Origin: Psychrobacter sp. JCM 18900
GTDB taxonomy: Bacteria > Pseudomonadota > Gammaproteobacteria > Pseudomonadales > Moraxellaceae
Reading direction: 5' to 3'
NCBI RefSeq assembly: GCF_904846625.1
Contig: NZ_CAJHBL010000002.1
Location: forward strand, 1 to 64,000
Length of the DNA stretch: 64,000 bases
Shown here: piece by piece, positions 1 through 11,020 of the stretch
Position numbering within the stretch: position 1 is the first letter of the stretch
How the letters are laid out: each line of letters begins with the position of its first letter
Program-made: the position numbers and the translations under genes
Notes under the pieces: generated by a model
What the model was told of the DNA's origin: nothing
Databases searched by the model: none
Seen by the model: only the letters and a program-made list of their open reading frames with translations

Positions 1-1
1 T

Positions 2-3000
2 GATGACACCATCGTCTTTGAGATCTTTCAAACAGGCGCAACGGACAAAGACAGTACCGTAACCGTCAAGCTTGATTTGCCAGGCGGCATTGGCGGCGCA
101 GTAGCAGCGGACATTCTTGATCAAGAAGTCATCTTCACGGACGCTAAAGGCTTAGAAACCACCTACACAGTGGCCGAAGCCCTTGCTGGTATTGAAGTGA
201 CCATACCAGCAGTTGGCGCTACTAACAACCCAACGTTTACCATTACCCCAGCCAACGATGGTTTCTATGAAGTCTCAGAAGTATTGGGTATGAGTATCAC
301 GGGCGCGGTAAATGCGACAGTAAACACCGATCCTACTTTAAATAGCGCCACCGGCACCATCTTAGATGAATCAGATGATCCACAGAATCCAGCTGCCAAT
401 ACCGACGGTGACAAACCGACCCTAACCGTTGGCAATGCGAGCGCGACAGAAGGGGACAATCTGGTCCACCAAGTCACAGTGAATGGCACCACCCAAGCGG
501 ACGTCACTTATGACTTTGCACTGACAAACGGCAGTGCGACCGCTGGTGATTACAGTAGTGACCCTGCTGATGTGATCTTTAGCGACGGCGTCATCAACAA
601 TGGTGATGGCACCATCACGGTACCCGCTGGGGTCACAAGCTTCACGGTCAGCTACCCGACGTCAAATGACACTATTCTTGAGAATAATGAAACCACCAAG
701 CTGACCATTGATGGAGTGGCTGGTACTGGTACGATTCTTGATAACGATATTGTACCTATGTTAACGATCAATGATAATAGAGTTACTGAAGCAACAGGCG
801 ATACTGTCATTGGCATATTTACTGTTACTAATCCTCAGAGCGTGGCAAGTCTAGATATAAACGATCAGGATGTGACGCTAGCAACTCCTAGCAACCCTAT
901 TGTTATCTCAGGAGGTAGTGCAGGTTCGCTTTCTATTACCAACTATGACTCACAGACGGGTATTTTGACTTATGAGTACACTGAAGATGGCAATGCAAAA
1001 GACCATAATGTATTGAATCGTGAAGTATTCGAGCAGTTCAACGTAGTATTAACCAATACAATTGGTGGCACAATCAATGATACTTTAGATATTGAGATCA
1101 TCGATACTGTACCTGTTGCAAATAATGACAAGAATAGCGTTACTGAAAATGTAAATGTAGATGAGCAATCTAACAAAATTATAGCAACGGGTAACGTAAT
1201 ATCTGGTGCTGCGCCCACTGAAGCTGATGACTTAGGTGCAGATGCCACCATAGTAACAGCAGTAGAGTCATCAGGTGGTGATGTTGGTATTGCTGATGGC
1301 ATAACTCCAACTTTAGGTAATTTTGGCGAACTGACGCTAAGTCGTGATGGTGACTATACCTATAGTGTAGATAATGCCGCTATAGAGTTTTTAGCAGTAG
1401 GCGAACAGCGAAAAGAAACGTTTGAGTACACTATCACTGATGCTGATGGTAGTACTGATACCGCTAAGCTTACTATAACTATTATAGGTACTAACGATCA
1501 GCCAACTATTAAGACCAGTTCTAATGGCTTGATTGCTTCAACCCAATTTATTGAACCGACAGATGATACAACGCTCACTCAAAATGGCATTATCAGTTTT
1601 AATGACAAAGATACGACTGATGGTTTAACCATTAGCTATTTAGAAGATGCCAACACTACAATCACTACTTCTTCAGGTCTAAACTTTACAGAAGATCAAG
1701 AGGCTGTGCTCAGAGGATTGTTTGAGATTGATCCGGCGACAGTAACAGATACGACAGCAGATTGGGATTTTGAAGCACGAGCTGATTATATCGATTTTAT
1801 TCCAGCTGGCACAACCGTGACCATCCGTTACGCGGTACAAGTTAACGATGATAAAGGTGTCACTACGGCTGTTAATGGTAACGAGCTGAGCAAAAGTGAG
1901 ATTCGTTATGTCGAAGTCACTATCACTGGTACCAACGATGGCGGTATTGCACTTGCCGATAATAGTATTACTATCAATGAAAATGGCACGACGACCTCAG
2001 GTGGTGTGCTTGCTACTATCTTTGATGAAAATGACACTGATGATCCGGATTTTGGAGAACAATTAACTGTAGAAAGCTTCCAGATTGGTAATGGCTCAGC
2101 TATTACTGTAGATCCTGATAACTTAAATAACTTATCTCAGAATGTCAATGTAGGTACTAATAAAGTCGGTGAAATTACTTTCAATAGTGATGGCACTTAT
2201 GAATATGTGGCGACTAGCGATTACAGTGGTACGCTACCAGTTATCACTGCGAATGTCTCAAACGGTGTTACTGGTGCAACTCGTGAAGAAACAAGTCAAA
2301 AATTGACTATCACGGTCAATCCAGTATCTGACGCTCCTCAGCTCACTAACGTGTCCGTTACAACTGAAGAAGACACCGAAGTAACGCTTGGTTTGAAAGC
2401 ACCGGTTATTACTGACGCAACTGACCTAAACAGCAGTAGTCCTGACGATACTCCAGAACGTATTGGTCTAGTTACCTTAACAGGGGTACCGAATGGCACC
2501 GTATTGGACTATGGTGTTGGCACTATTACAGCGACAGGAGCGCCTATTACCATACAATTGGATGGTAACGGCGTCATCAATAATTCAGGTCCAGCTACAG
2601 CCTCTATGACGGTGGATCAATTTGAAGCCATAAAACTCACGCCACCTAAAGATGATGCGAGCAATATCTCAATCACAATGTCGGTGACCTCGTTTGAAGT
2701 GGATAGTAGTGGCAATAGAGTCAATGTTGATGGTACTGGCGCAGTGGTGACGACAGGAGGGTCTCCTATTACAGGTAAAACTAGCACATCTACTATTAGC
2801 ATCGATGTCACAGCGGTCACCGATACTGTACTTAACAACGCTGCTGGTGATGATGCTAGTAGCTTTGGTGTCGATTCAAGTTATGTTATTGAACCTAACG
2901 ATGGTATTAGTTCGATTATTGGTAATGATGTTATTGCTGAAGTCGAGGAAAACAAGTCTGTTGATATACCAATCACTACCACCTTTGGTGATTTAGCAGG

Positions 3001-6000
3001 AAGTGCTGCTAATGGCAGTAGAGAAACCTATGGCTTTGTTATTACAGGTCTTAAACCGGGAACAGTAGTTGAATTTATTGATGCTAGCGGCAATGTGATT
3101 GCAACTAGCGGAACGGTAGATGCCAACGGAACTACCACAATTGGTGCTAATGCGAATAAAGACGGTAGTGGTAATATCATTTTAGATAGTAATACTGGCT
3201 TAGCTACGGTTACTGGTACGAACGAGCCAGTATTTAACACTAGTACTGGTCAGCCCATAATACGCATTAAACCCGATCAATATAACTCACTTGATATGAA
3301 TGATATCGAGGTATCTTTATATACCCAAGATCATGATTCTGACTCTGATCTTGATCCGAACCTAGCGGGTATTCAGAAAGATGCTTCTGTAGAGCTGATT
3401 GATACGATCAATGTCAACCTAACTGTCACTCCAGTAGCTGGTCAAGTTGGGCTTGATAATCAAGGCGTTCAAACTAAAGAAGATACACCAGTTACCCTTG
3501 ATACATTTGGTTTTACTGTGCTGGATAAACCAGATGGTGCTAGCACAGAAGTCATTGATAGTATTGTGTTTGATATACCAGTAGGCTGGTCTTATGTGGA
3601 TGGTGTTGATAGTGCCAACAACGTCACAAATGCAGCAGTTGTGACCACGATCACTATTGATATGACAAGTTCACCTGATTTGAGTACGTTCTCTATCAAA
3701 CCGCCTGCACAGTCTTCAACCGATACTGAGTTTAGCTTTACCGTGACAACGACAGATACTGATGATGATGGCGGTAACACGGTGACCAGCACATCAGAAA
3801 GCCCATTAACGCAAACAGTAGTTGTCACTCCAGTTGCTGAAGTAGTGGGCGGACGTAGTGATAACGATACTATAGATGACCTAACCATCAATCCAGACCG
3901 TGTTTATACCGCTACCGCCCAAGAGGACGCTGCCTTTAATCTTGGTAGTGGTATTGATGCCAATACTAGTACTACGTTTAACCTAATAGATGGCTGGTCA
4001 AACCAAGATGACATGGTCGACTTCGGACAGGAAAGCCATACCGCTGCCGCTAATGACTCTGAACAGACTTACGCGCATCTGACGTTTGGTAGCAGGGACA
4101 ACGGTGAATTTACCGCGATAGCAGGCGCGGTCTTTACCTATAGTGTTGATGGTGGTGCAACTACTGAGCCTGCTCTAACAGATAATGGGACGGGTGTCGA
4201 TATCCCAGCCGCTTATCTGAATACGGTTACTGTGACCCCGCCGCAAGACTATAGTGATTATACAGTCACTTCAGAATCGGCTACTGCTCAGACAGCAGTT
4301 AAGGTAGAAGCCAAAACCATCGATTATGATGAAGATGGTGGTGCTAGTGTGACAGCGACCAGTGGTGGGAGTTATCTAACCTTTACCGTCACAGGTGTGG
4401 CGGATCCAGCTACCTTAGCCGTTGACCCTGCCGAGGGGATTGAAGATCAGGCCATCATTGGTGGTAATACGCGTGCCACCGCTGCAGATATGGGGGATGT
4501 AACAACGGGTACTATTGGAAGTGATATCACTCCTATCAATGGCATTGCACTTAATATCCGTCCAAGCTCGCGTGATAGTCTTTCAGAGACTTATGATGTA
4601 ACCATTTCAGAAATACCACTAGACGGGCAGCTGTATCAAAATAATAAAGGTGTAATAACACTACTAGATACCAGTAGTGGCTCGGTCATCATTCCTAACT
4701 ATACTAATGATGTGACTAATTTATATTTCGTTCCTGCTGAAAATTACAGCGGTACAGTAACTCTAAAAGTATCAGCAGTTAGTCAGGAAGAAGGGACAAC
4801 CGGTACGCAAAGCACTACACTCAACTTACCTATTAAAGTCATTGGTAAAGCTGATCTTATCTTAAATGATGATCTGGCTGTTGACCTCGAAAATGTAAAT
4901 TACACTAAAGTAATTGCCGAAGACCAGCCCAATTCTGAAGGTTTGAGTACCAACAGTATCGCAGTATCAGACTTCTTTGATGATGCTATGTCAATAGCGC
5001 CTTATGATAGTGGCTCACCGCAACCTGAAGCGATAAGCTATAGCATAACAGGACTACCTGAAGGTTTTAATATCATAGGCGCTGGTGTGGTGTTCTTAGG
5101 AGGTAGTGGTGCGGATCGCGTGTGGTCAGTGCCGCTTGCTGCTATTCAGAATGGTGGTGCTATGTTGACCACCCCAGAGCACTTTGCAGGTGATATTAGC
5201 TTTGATATTCAAGATACTACCACTGAGCGTGTATCGGGCAATAGTGTCACACATTCTCCTAAGACAGTCTCTGTATTGATAGTTCCAGATGCTGCTGATG
5301 GTACAGTCAATAACCCGCAAGTGGTAGCGTTCGAAGATGAATGGACGACGATAGACTTTAATGCTGCTTTTAAAACCACGGATGCATCTGCAGGCGATGA
5401 AGTACTTGATACAATTACTTTAAATCCTGATGATATAGCAAACGTGGTATTACTTGTTAATGGCGAGGCTCCTGAAGTTGGCAACTACACCTTTAATGCC
5501 AGCGATAAAATTGAAGTAAAATACAACAGTGCTAACGAACATAGTGATGCCCCTTTTAATATCAGGTTTGACTATACTTACACCGATACGGCTACATTAA
5601 CAGATGGCACAAAGCTCATCACGACATCATCGTCTCAAACGGATAATGAGGTAAATGTCACATTCCAAGCAGTCACTGATGACCCAACAATTGCTCTAGC
5701 TGAAACTGATGTGAGTATTGATAACAGTGGATTCAATGATACTGCGACGGTTACCGTCTCATTGACCTCGGCTGACCAAGACGGCTCAGAGATCTTTACT
5801 CGATTGGAAGTCAGCGGTGTGCCTGATGGTATTATCGTACAAGGTGGTATCGTATCCAATGGCGTGTGGTATGTGGATGTGCCTAATCCAGCCATCACTA
5901 CAGGGATTGCGCCAAGTTATGATTTAGTACTGGAGCGTGATAATGGCGCTGATTTTTCTATAAATAATATAAATACTATTACTGTAACAGGGGTTACTCA

Positions 6001-8419
6001 AGATATTGCTGGAAAAGGTATCGATGGTAGGGAAGAGGTAGACAGTAAAGACTTTATCCTAGAGCTAACACGCACAAATCCAGGTAACAATCCCCCTCCT
6101 GCTGACTTGGTTAATAATTTAGTTATTAAACCTATTGAGCCTAATGAAGATAGTAGCTTTAATCTAGGGGATGTGATTGATGCTACGCTGGTAGGGACCA
6201 GTGCTAGTAGTGTCACTGCTTATAACATTGCGCTAAGTGGTGTGCCAGAGGGAACAAATCTATCTGTAGATCCGGAGGCTTCAGGCCAGGTGAGCGCTAT
6301 AAGAATTGGAGACCAGTGGATTATCAGCGTGAATGATGCCAGTACGCTGACGCCACAGAAAGCGCTTAATGCAATAAGTGTTTCGCTGCCAGAAGACTTT
6401 AGTACCAATGAGACGGGGCAAGAGCTAAGCTTCAATGCAACCTTTACTGCTCGCGATAATAAGGGGCGCGAAGATGTATCTCCAACTGAAAACATCGCTA
6501 TCACTGTCAAGCCAGTCACTGACACGTTTGATAATCATAATGGCATATCACCAGTTGTCGCAGCCGAAGATGCTAGAGTTGATATAGATATCAATCTAAC
6601 GAATAGTGCTGATGGTGATTATGTCTCATTGATTAATGGGAAACTGTATATCGAGATCGATGAATCTAATCTAAAAAGAGGTAATGGAGACGCTGGGATA
6701 TTAGAATATAACGGTACGAGACTGAACTCAACTGAGGTAACAGCTAGTGAGCTTGCTGGTACAGGTATTGCACCTGGAGAGTATTATGTCGTAGATGTTG
6801 CAGATAGTAATGGTGCCATAGATGGTGTCAATCCACCTAGTAGTGTCAAGGTTCAATATACTCCTGCCGCAGATGCTAATGGTAGCGCTATTATTTTTGT
6901 TAATGCCGCTCATAAGGAAGTGAGCGATGTGGCTATTGATGGTGACATAGAAACTTATAAGCATCAATATACTGTTGACGTTACTGCCCAACCCGACAAG
7001 CTTAATGTCTTTAAACCTGATACAGAAGATACCACCGTTACAGCAGTGGGTAATGAAGATACCCTTATCCCTATTCCTTATGAGATTAGTTCAAGGGATA
7101 CTCAAGGAGATAATGATGGTAGCGTAAATGGTAAGTTTGATAAGGCTACTGGTATTAGTATCGACAATGTACCTGATGGTTATTTGGTATATTACATAGA
7201 TAGTAATGATATACAACAACTTGCTAACAACAATGGTAATAAAAACAGTAATGGTAATTTATGGACAATCAATGCTACCGATCTAAGTTCAGAGGCTGAC
7301 AGTATTTTCATTCAGCCACCAGAGAATATCAGTGCTGAGGTGACTGGCGTTGAGATGAGAGTCATTAGCGACAGCGGTCTAGTCAGTGAGCCATTAAATA
7401 TTACTCTGCAAGTCAAACCAGTTGCTGATGGTCTTACCTTTAATCCTACTGATACTATTGGTAATCAAGGTAAATGGACAGCATTAAATTTGAACGCAGT
7501 ATTAGAAGATACAGATAGTAGTGAGACAGTAAATATAGTTATCACTGATAATGGTGTTAACTTAACCGATGATGTCTTACGCTTTAGAGTGAATAGTAAC
7601 AAAGAGCTATTGACTGCGATTTGGGATGAGGCGACTAATAGCTACACTATTATCGGTATCACTCTTAAACAGATCAATGACCTACAAATTAATTCGTCTG
7701 TACCGTTAGAAGCTGATCTAGAGTTTGCGCTTAGTACTACCGATACAGTTACCTATACCGAAGGGACTGTGACGGATACATCTGATGTTTATATTGATAT
7801 CGATGGTAATGTGCCGTCTGTCTCTGTTGATATAGCGTTTAGCAAAACTTTTGTAGGTACAGAAGAAAATGATATCGTTGATGCTTCTGGACAGTCAGTA
7901 TCTGTCAACTATAAAGGCGGCGCTGGAGATGATATCTTTATAGGCGGTAGTGGCAATGACTTCCTCGACGGCGGTACTGGAGCCAATACGCTAAGAGGTG
8001 GTGCAGGCAATGATACGCTAGTATTCGCAGCTGATAACTTGTTGATGGATGGTGGCGCAGGTATCGATACTTTATTGATTAATATGGCCAATACTACTAT
8101 CGATTTTGGTACTTTTGATTTATCTAAGTTTGAAAGTATTGAAGTTATCGATATGACAGGTAATGGCGCGCAATCACTAACCAATCTGTCGACCATTGAT
8201 GTGCTTGATATTATTAGTGATACAGCCATGATTAATAAAGATTTAATCATCAAGGGCGATGGCGGGATTAATGGTGATTCAGTGACATTGACTGATGAGT
8301 GGATCAGTAGCGGTACTAGGAGTCAAGGTGGCACTAGCTATAACGTTTATAGCTTCTCTGATACCAATGGTACTCATGATCTGTTGATTCAGACTGATGT
8401 GAATACTACTATTCTATAG
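2..8419 (+). CDS. Giant type I secreted RTX adhesin (5' end missing)
   Basis: The frame is open from the first bases of the window, so the start lies upstream; the first possible start codon inside (TTG at 77) is not the real one. About 2,805 residues are visible. Near the N-terminal end is a Calx-beta-like module (motifs SATAGDY and GTILDNDI), then a VCBS-type repeat (GELTLSRDGDYTYSVDN), then many Ig-like or cadherin-like modules opening with phrases such as 'TEEDTEVTL'. Near visible residue 2,640 are RTX nonapeptides (GGAGDDIF, GGSGNDFL, GGAGNDTL), followed by about 150 residues typical of a type I secretion C-terminus. Such proteins are exported by a TolC-linked ABC exporter and mediate attachment or biofilm formation; Ca2+ binding by the RTX repeats is known for the family. 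No exporter genes lie downstream here. The first ~0.7 kb is clearly richer in GC than what follows. Confidence 0.93.
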   Translation, partial: DDTIVFEIFQTGATDKDSTVTVKLDLPGGIGGAVAADILDQEVIFTDAKGLETTYTVAEALAGIEVTIPAVGATNNPTFTITPANDGFYEVSEVLGMSITGAVNATVNTDPTLNSATGTILDESDDPQNPAANTDGDKPTLTVGNASATEGDNLVHQVTVNGTTQADVTYDFALTNGSATAGDYSSDPADVIFSDGVINNGDGTITVPAGVTSFTVSYPTSNDTILENNETTKLTIDGVAGTGTILDNDIVPMLTINDNRVTEATGDTVIGIFTVTNPQSVASLDINDQDVTLATPSNPIVISGGSAGSLSITNYDSQTGILTYEYTEDGNAKDHNVLNREVFEQFNVVLTNTIGGTINDTLDIEIIDTVPVANNDKNSVTENVNVDEQSNKIIATGNVISGAAPTEADDLGADATIVTAVESSGGDVGIADGITPTLGNFGELTLSRDGDYTYSVDNAAIEFLAVGEQRKETFEYTITDADGSTDTAKLTITIIGTNDQPTIKTSSNGLIASTQFIEPTDDTTLTQNGIISFNDKDTTDGLTISYLEDANTTITTSSGLNFTEDQEAVLRGLFEIDPATVTDTTADWDFEARADYIDFIPAGTTVTIRYAVQVNDDKGVTTAVNGNELSKSEIRYVEVTITGTNDGGIALADNSITINENGTTTSGGVLATIFDENDTDDPDFGEQLTVESFQIGNGSAITVDPDNLNNLSQNVNVGTNKVGEITFNSDGTYEYVATSDYSGTLPVITANVSNGVTGATREETSQKLTITVNPVSDAPQLTNVSVTTEEDTEVTLGLKAPVITDATDLNSSSPDDTPERIGLVTLTGVPNGTVLDYGVGTITATGAPITIQLDGNGVINNSGPATASMTVDQFEAIKLTPPKDDASNISITMSVTSFEVDSSGNRVNVDGTGAVVTTGGSPITGKTSTSTISIDVTAVTDTVLNNAAGDDASSFGVDSSYVIEPNDGISSIIGNDVIAEVEENKSVDIPITTTFGDLAGSAANGSRETYGFVITGLKPGTVVEFIDASGNVIATSGTVDANGTTTIGANANKDGSGNIILDSNTGLATVTGTNEPVFNTSTGQPIIRIKPDQYNSLDMNDIEVSLYTQDHDSDSDLDPNLAGIQKDASVELIDTINVNLTVTPVAGQVGLDNQGVQTKEDTPVTLDTFGFTVLDKPDGASTEVIDSIVFDIPVGWSYVDGVDSANNVTNAAVVTTITIDMTSSPDLSTFSIKPPAQSSTDTEFSFTVTTTDTDDDGGNTVTSTSESPLTQTVVVTPVAEVVGGRSDNDTIDDLTINPDRVYTATAQEDAAFNLGSGIDANTSTTFNLIDGWSNQDDMVDFGQESHTAAANDSEQTYAHLTFGSRDNGEFTAIAGAVFTYSVDGGATTEPALTDNGTGVDIPAAYLNTVTVTPPQDYSDYTVTSESATAQTAVKVEAKTIDYDEDGGASVTATSGGSYLTFTVTGVADPATLAVDPAEGIEDQAIIGGNTRATAADMGDVTTGTIGSDITPINGIALNIRPSSRDSLSETYDVTISEIPLDGQLYQNNKGVITLLDTSSGSVIIPNYTNDVTNLYFVPAENYSGTVTLKVSAVSQEEGTTGTQSTTLNLPIKVIGKADLILNDDLAVDLENVNYTKVIAEDQPNSEGLSTNSIAVSDFFDDAMSIAPYDSGSPQPEAISYSITGLPEGFNIIGAGVVFLGGSGADRVWSVPLAAIQNGGAMLTTPEHFAGDISFDIQDTTTERVSGNSVTHSPKTVSVLIVPDAADGTVNNPQVVAFEDEWTTIDFNAAFKTTDASAGDEVLDTITLNPDDIANVVLLVNGEAPEVGNYTFNASDKIEVKYNSANEHSDAPFNIRFDYTYTDTATLTDGTKLITTSSSQTDNEVNVTFQAVTDDPTIALAETDVSIDNSGFNDTATVTVSLTSADQDGSEIFTRLEVSGVPDGIIVQGGIVSNGVWYVDVPNPAITTGIAPSYDLVLERDNGADFSINNINTITVTGVTQDIAGKGIDGREEVDSKDFILELTRTNPGNNPPPADLVNNLVIKPIEPNEDSSFNLGDVIDATLVGTSASSVTAYNIALSGVPEGTNLSVDPEASGQVSAIRIGDQWIISVNDASTLTPQKALNAISVSLPEDFSTNETGQELSFNATFTARDNKGREDVSPTENIAITVKPVTDTFDNHNGISPVVAAEDARVDIDINLTNSADGDYVSLINGKLYIEIDESNLKRGNGDAGILEYNGTRLNSTEVTASELAGTGIAPGEYYVVDVADSNGAIDGVNPPSSVKVQYTPAADANGSAIIFVNAAHKEVSDVAIDGDIETYKHQYTVDVTAQPDKLNVFKPDTEDTTVTAVGNEDTLIPIPYEISSRDTQGDNDGSVNGKFDKATGISIDNVPDGYLVYYIDSNDIQQLANNNGNKNSNGNLWTINATDLSSEADSIFIQPPENISAEVTGVEMRVISDSGLVSEPLNITLQVKPVADGLTFNPTDTIGNQGKWTALNLNAVLEDTDSSETVNIVITDNGVNLTDDVLRFRVNSNKELLTAIWDEATNSYTIIGITLKQINDLQINSSVPLEADLEFALSTTDTVTYTEGTVTDTSDVYIDIDGNVPSVSVDIAFSKTFVGTEENDIVDASGQSVSVNYKGGAGDDIFIGGSGNDFLDGGTGANTLRGGAGNDTLVFAADNLLMDGGAGIDTLLINMANTTIDFGTFDLSKFESIEVIDMTGNGAQSLTNLSTIDVLDIISDTAMINKDLIIKGDGGINGDSVTLTDEWISSGTRSQGGTSYNVYSFSDTNGTHDLLIQTDVNTTIL

Positions 8420-8453
8420 GTTTATTCACCTAGTACAGATTTTGATTTTTCAT

Positions 8454-8489
8454 AAAACGCCATTGGATTCAATCCAGTGGCGTTTTTTT
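8454..8489 (+). terminator. Rho-independent terminator of the adhesin gene
   Basis: A 14-bp stem (AACGCCATTGGATT pairing with AATCCAGTGGCGTT, one G-T pair) is followed by seven T. It lies 35 bp after the adhesin stop and also separates it from the convergent cytochrome operon. Confidence 0.85.
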
Positions 8490-8569
8490 GCATTCACATT
8501 AGGGCTTTTTCTAGATGTATTTTGGTATGTAAAGTTATATTGACTCTATTAATAGCGACTCTTGTAAAC

Positions 8570-9277
8570 TCACTCACTAGGATCAGCGCCTGGTGGGAAG
8601 TCATGGCGTAGCTGTGCGACATTAGCAGTGGTTACTATATCAATGAAATTATTTAGATCGCTATGCACGTATTGTGTGACAGCTGCTATTTGCTCATCAT
8701 TCATCATGCTATGGAATGATGGCATGCCGCGTAGGCCATTGATAACGACACTAATAATATAATACTTCGATTGCATCTTGCTGTTATTGGCTAGCGGTGG
8801 ATAGTAGCCTGCGCCTTGCGCACCTTCACCTTTTTGCATATGACAACCAGCACAAGAGTCATCGTAGAGTTTTTTGCCATTGGTGGTAAAAAACCCCGTG
8901 TTACCTTGTGTGCTGCCTTCAAATTTAGTGAGCCACTGCTGCATGCTGGCATCTTCACTCATGTTTGGTATTGAGCGCACATCGACAATATTGCTGGTAG
9001 GTTCAGCCAACTCTTTTTTGGTCATATATACGCCGCCCCATGCGCCCTGATTGCGACTGGCTTGATTGTCGACACTATTGTTAAATAGCATTGGTGCTGT
9101 CTGCGGGTTGGCGATAGTGGCTACGTTTTCTGCTTTATACTGACTACAGCCAGATAGGGCTATCGACCCACCAATCATGAGCATCGTTATTGCTTTGCCC
9201 GAGCTGAGTGAGCTAGATGGTTTGATTGGATTTACTACCACTATGTTCATGACTGTTCCTAATGTGCTTAGTCTCAT
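8570..9277 (-). CDS. Lipoprotein c-type cytochrome (monoheme)
   Basis: A hydrophobic segment ends in a lipobox (IALSGC), so the protein is probably a membrane-anchored periplasmic lipoprotein. One heme motif, CAGCH, lies at about residue 142, and GMPSF further on offers a plausible distal Met ligand, as in class I cytochromes c. Two starts have Shine-Dalgarno-like sequences: the one given (AAGGA about 8 bp upstream) and an ATG at 9250 (AGGAA about 5 bp upstream). The upstream in-frame ATGs, up to 9316, lack a well-placed site. It is the last gene of a three-gene set transcribed with the flavin amine oxidase, 60 bp downstream of it. I infer that it accepts electrons from that flavoenzyme or passes them to the respiratory chain. 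Confidence 0.85.
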   Translation of the reverse strand: MRLSTLGTVMNIVVVNPIKPSSSLSSGKAITMLMIGGSIALSGCSQYKAENVATIANPQTAPMLFNNSVDNQASRNQGAWGGVYMTKKELAEPTSNIVDVRSIPNMSEDASMQQWLTKFEGSTQGNTGFFTTNGKKLYDDSCAGCHMQKGEGAQGAGYYPPLANNSKMQSKYYIISVVINGLRGMPSFHSMMNDEQIAAVTQYVHSDLNNFIDIVTTANVAQLRHDFPPGADPSE

Positions 9278-9337
9278 TGTTATCATCCTTGCTTCAACGG
9301 CAGACTGGTTATTCAAAGCTCATTACTCAAAATCTGG

Positions 9338-10939
9338 CTATCCAAGCTTTTTGACTTTTTGATGCAAGCGTTTGGCGGCATCCATTCCAGATAGGATTGC
9401 ACCTTCTTGCCACGCAGGAATATGCGAACAGTGCTCACCTGCCAGTATGATGCGGTGATCAATCTCGCAGAGTGTGTCGTAATACTGCTCACGACTGGAC
9501 TCGCTCCAAATGCCGTAGCAGCCAAGCGACCAAGGGATACGGTGCCATGCGACAGACGTGCCAGCGCGAAATTCCTTAGTATATTGCGGATGAATCTGTT
9601 TGCCATAGGCGAGCGCGGCATTGATACGTTCTTTGGGTGTCAATGAGTTAAATTTGTATGAGGCTTCCCCAAATCCATACGCGCCAAGTATCACGCCCGA
9701 GCCTGAGCTAAACATATCTTGTGACGGATAGGAGATTTGCGAGATAGGCATATCAGTATAAGTGATGCCGCCATAGATCCATTCATCCTCTTCCCAAAAC
9801 CGTCGTTTGAACTCCAAACCCACTTTGTAAGAGCTATCATAAGGAACGGCTGCCATGGCTTGCTTCATTGGTGCGGAGACATTGATATCAATCTGCGTCA
9901 AGATGGATAAGGGGATGGTGCAAATACACCAATCGGCGCGCACGGTTTTGATAGCACTATCAGGGCTATTGCTATCAACATAATCAACAGTGACGCCAGT
10001 TTCGTCTTGATTGATTTTGGTGACTTTGGCATTGAAGGTAATCATCTCGCGACACTCACGCGTGAACGCATCACCGATTTTTCCCATACCGCCGACGGGC
10101 TGAAACATCGCTGGTTGATGGACATGGACGGTATAGTTGGTATAAATGTCCGACCACATGCCTGAGTCTAATAATTTGTCCATCGGTATGGGGGTTGATG
10201 GCTTGGCATCAGGCATCAGACCACCACCGGGATATACACTATAGCCACGATGCTTACCAGTTTCTTGGCTTTTGACGTAACGGTAGTTGGTATCTAACAC
10301 GCCCCAGCCCTTGAGACCTTCGAGGAGTTTTTCTTTGTCCTCTTTATTGACCGTACTATCGAGACTGCCTTTATTGACGGCTTTGGATAATAACTCTGAT
10401 ACATAACCGCGAATATCGCTTTGCACTTCGCCCAAGCGCTGAGGCGCACCATCGAAATGATTGGTACGATGTAGATAAGCACGATCATTGGTCTGGATAA
10501 ATGGCTGTAGTGCCACACCGAACTTTTTGCAGTAATGGAAGACCGCGTAGTGGTGGATGGGCAATCGCCATGGACCACCATTGAAGTAATTGCCTTTTTT
10601 AAAGTCGCACGTGACCTCAGCGCCGCCCAGCTCTGTATACTTGTCACCACTATTGAGTGTCCAGCTACGTCCACCGCCACGATTTTGGTACTCAAGCACA
10701 GTCACTTTATAGCCTGCTTTGCGCAGCTCATAGGCAGCAGTTAGACCACCCAATCCTGCGCCCAAAACCACGATACTTGCGCCAGCTGGTGCGCCTTTGA
10801 GATTCATCTCTTTTTTAAAGCTCGACTCAGATGCAAACCCCAACGTGGTCATCGCTTGATACATCGCGGTCGCGCCTGCCGTCTTGCCTATCATTGAGAG
10901 CAGTTGTCGTCGCGTGGGAGATTGGAGCAGGTCATTCAT
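9338..10939 (-). CDS. Tat-exported flavin monoamine oxidase/dehydrogenase family protein
   Basis: 533 residues. The N-terminus has a twin-arginine signal (SPTRRQLLSM, residues 7-16) and a hydrophobic stretch, predicting export of the folded flavoprotein. The dinucleotide-binding motif VVLGAGLGGLTA (57-68) and the RGGGRSW motif (87-93) are the FAD signature of the amine oxidase (MAO/LAAO) superfamily. The C-terminal AGEHCSHIPAWQEGAI (about 500-515) is the second FAD contact. The start has an AAGGA site 8 bp upstream. The gene lies between two c-type cytochromes. In the relatives NicA2 and pseudooxynicotine amine oxidase, a cytochrome c rather than oxygen is the physiological electron acceptor. 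That makes a dehydrogenase role likely here, but it is an inference. The amine or amino acid substrate cannot be told from sequence. Confidence 0.9.
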   Translation of the reverse strand: MNDLLQSPTRRQLLSMIGKTAGATAMYQAMTTLGFASESSFKKEMNLKGAPAGASIVVLGAGLGGLTAAYELRKAGYKVTVLEYQNRGGGRSWTLNSGDKYTELGGAEVTCDFKKGNYFNGGPWRLPIHHYAVFHYCKKFGVALQPFIQTNDRAYLHRTNHFDGAPQRLGEVQSDIRGYVSELLSKAVNKGSLDSTVNKEDKEKLLEGLKGWGVLDTNYRYVKSQETGKHRGYSVYPGGGLMPDAKPSTPIPMDKLLDSGMWSDIYTNYTVHVHQPAMFQPVGGMGKIGDAFTRECREMITFNAKVTKINQDETGVTVDYVDSNSPDSAIKTVRADWCICTIPLSILTQIDINVSAPMKQAMAAVPYDSSYKVGLEFKRRFWEEDEWIYGGITYTDMPISQISYPSQDMFSSGSGVILGAYGFGEASYKFNSLTPKERINAALAYGKQIHPQYTKEFRAGTSVAWHRIPWSLGCYGIWSESSREQYYDTLCEIDHRIILAGEHCSHIPAWQEGAILSGMDAAKRLHQKVKKLG

Positions 10940-11020
10940 AGAATTATCCTTATCGTGCTAGTATTTGCCATATGATAAAAGGCGAAAATTAGAGCGCATT
11001 TTTTATAGTTAGTCTTATGG

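Noticed and set aside
2617-6525. Several long minus-strand frames inside the adhesin gene
   Set aside because: They mirror the strongly biased codons of the adhesin and have low-complexity translations.
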